From the IMG/VR virus record IMGVR_UViG_3300027668_000115, positions 1 through 22,191 of that record: a stretch of DNA of 22,191 bases. One strand, 5' to 3'. A program made the position numbers and the translations under genes. Shown one piece after another: positions 21,724-22,191 of the stretch. The notes beneath the pieces are model-generated. The model ran no database searches. It was not told the DNA's origin and saw only the letters and a list, made by a program, of their open reading frames with translations. Each line of letters opens with the position of its first letter. The stretch's first letter is position 1. This stretch comes from a virus.

Positions 21724-22191
21724 ATGTCGAATCTAACTGACCTTATATCAGCAGCAGGCGGGGGCGGCGGTGGTACTTTATTCACAATCCCCATTACCAA
21801 ATCAACAACATGGACACCTCCATTTGACGGTACTGCGGTTATCCACTGCATAGGCGCTGGAGGTTCTGGAGCTAGTAACGCAGCTAACCAAACGTGTACG
21901 GCTGGGGGTGGGGGTGGCTACTCCAAAAAAATAGTTACTCTTTCTACAGGCACTAATTGGACAATGGTTGTAGGTGCTGGCGGCGCTCCTGCCATTGACA
22001 CCGCAAGCGGTACGGCGGGCGGCAATACAACAGCAACTGACGGTTCTTCAAGTTTAGCAGCCAATGGTGGCGCTGCTGGCATTACGAACAGTGCTTTTAA
22101 TGTGGTGGGGGGGACAGCCAGTGGTGGGGATGTAAATAACTCAGGGGGCAGAGGGGCTGGAACTACTGGTAACGGGTATCTAACTTATGGC
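21724..22191 (+). CDS. Glycine-rich adhesin-like tail protein (3' partial)
   Basis: An open frame from ATG 21724 to the right edge (156 codons, no stop). It begins MSNLTDLISAAGGGGGG and then has the FTIPITKSTTWTPPFDGTAV and GAGGSGASNAANQTCTAGGG segments; later parts are dominated by Gly, Ala, Ser, Thr and Asn. The TWTPPFDGTAVIHCIGAGGSG opening resembles the glycine-rich tail proteins of many phages, in which Trp-Thr-xPP is followed by a hydrophobic strand and GAGGxG. Such domains often carry receptor-binding or polyglycine structures at the fibre tip. No clear Shine-Dalgarno is visible, so it is probably coupled to the previous gene. The C terminus is outside the window. Confidence 0.72.
   Translation, partial: MSNLTDLISAAGGGGGGTLFTIPITKSTTWTPPFDGTAVIHCIGAGGSGASNAANQTCTAGGGGGYSKKIVTLSTGTNWTMVVGAGGAPAIDTASGTAGGNTTATDGSSSLAANGGAAGITNSAFNVVGGTASGGDVNNSGGRGAGTTGNGYLTYG

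Overview
This window is the late (structural and packaging) region of a tailed bacteriophage, probably short-tailed (podovirus-like). All credible genes lie on the + strand, are packed with tiny gaps or ATGA/TAATG-type overlaps, and are mostly preceded by Shine-Dalgarno sequences, so the host is a bacterium. No rRNA, tRNA, integrase, transposase or CRISPR array is visible. Low-complexity Ala/Ser/Thr tail fibres, a small basic 49-residue protein and the style of the ejection proteins recall phages from marine bacteria. That placement is from memory and untested, and the host cannot be named.

Left to right. (1) 1-1996: the end of a DUF1983-type tail/central-fibre protein and a tail-assembly-chaperone-like protein. 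(2) 2006-9842: a small unknown protein, then three probable internal virion/DNA-ejection proteins, the last about 1,795 residues long with an HExxH motif near its C terminus. (3) 9854-12114: a small basic protein, then small and large terminase subunits. (4) 12116-16391: P22-like portal, a small conserved protein, scaffold, and SU10-type (DUF5309) major capsid protein, closed by a strong intrinsic terminator at 16415-16482. (5) 16501-17569: two small conserved proteins (one only 49 residues) and a head-tail adaptor. (6) 17581-22191: a tail-fibre cassette with a heptad-repeat fibre, a beta-propeller-like repeat protein, a tiny chaperone-like protein, a mini-fibre protein and a glycine-rich adhesin-like protein that runs off the right edge.

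The genes form one pathway. Scaffold, portal and capsid protein build the procapsid, and the terminases fill it. The adaptor joins the short tail, the ejection proteins probably carry DNA across the host envelope, and the fibre cassette binds the host. The terminator after the capsid gene probably raises capsid expression relative to the downstream tail genes.

The most notable observations are: a 52-codon out-of-frame ORF with its own Shine-Dalgarno nested in a disordered linker of the giant ejection protein (8593-8751); no GATC tetranucleotide found by eye anywhere in 22 kb; a 98-nt double-coding basic segment at the start of the small terminase gene; a terminator built from repeated CAGGT/ACCTG blocks that can pair in several ways; and a probable beta-propeller protein inside the fibre cassette. 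No clear non-structural defence or metabolic system is present. No gap between genes exceeds 300 bases; the longest (16392-16500) holds the terminator.
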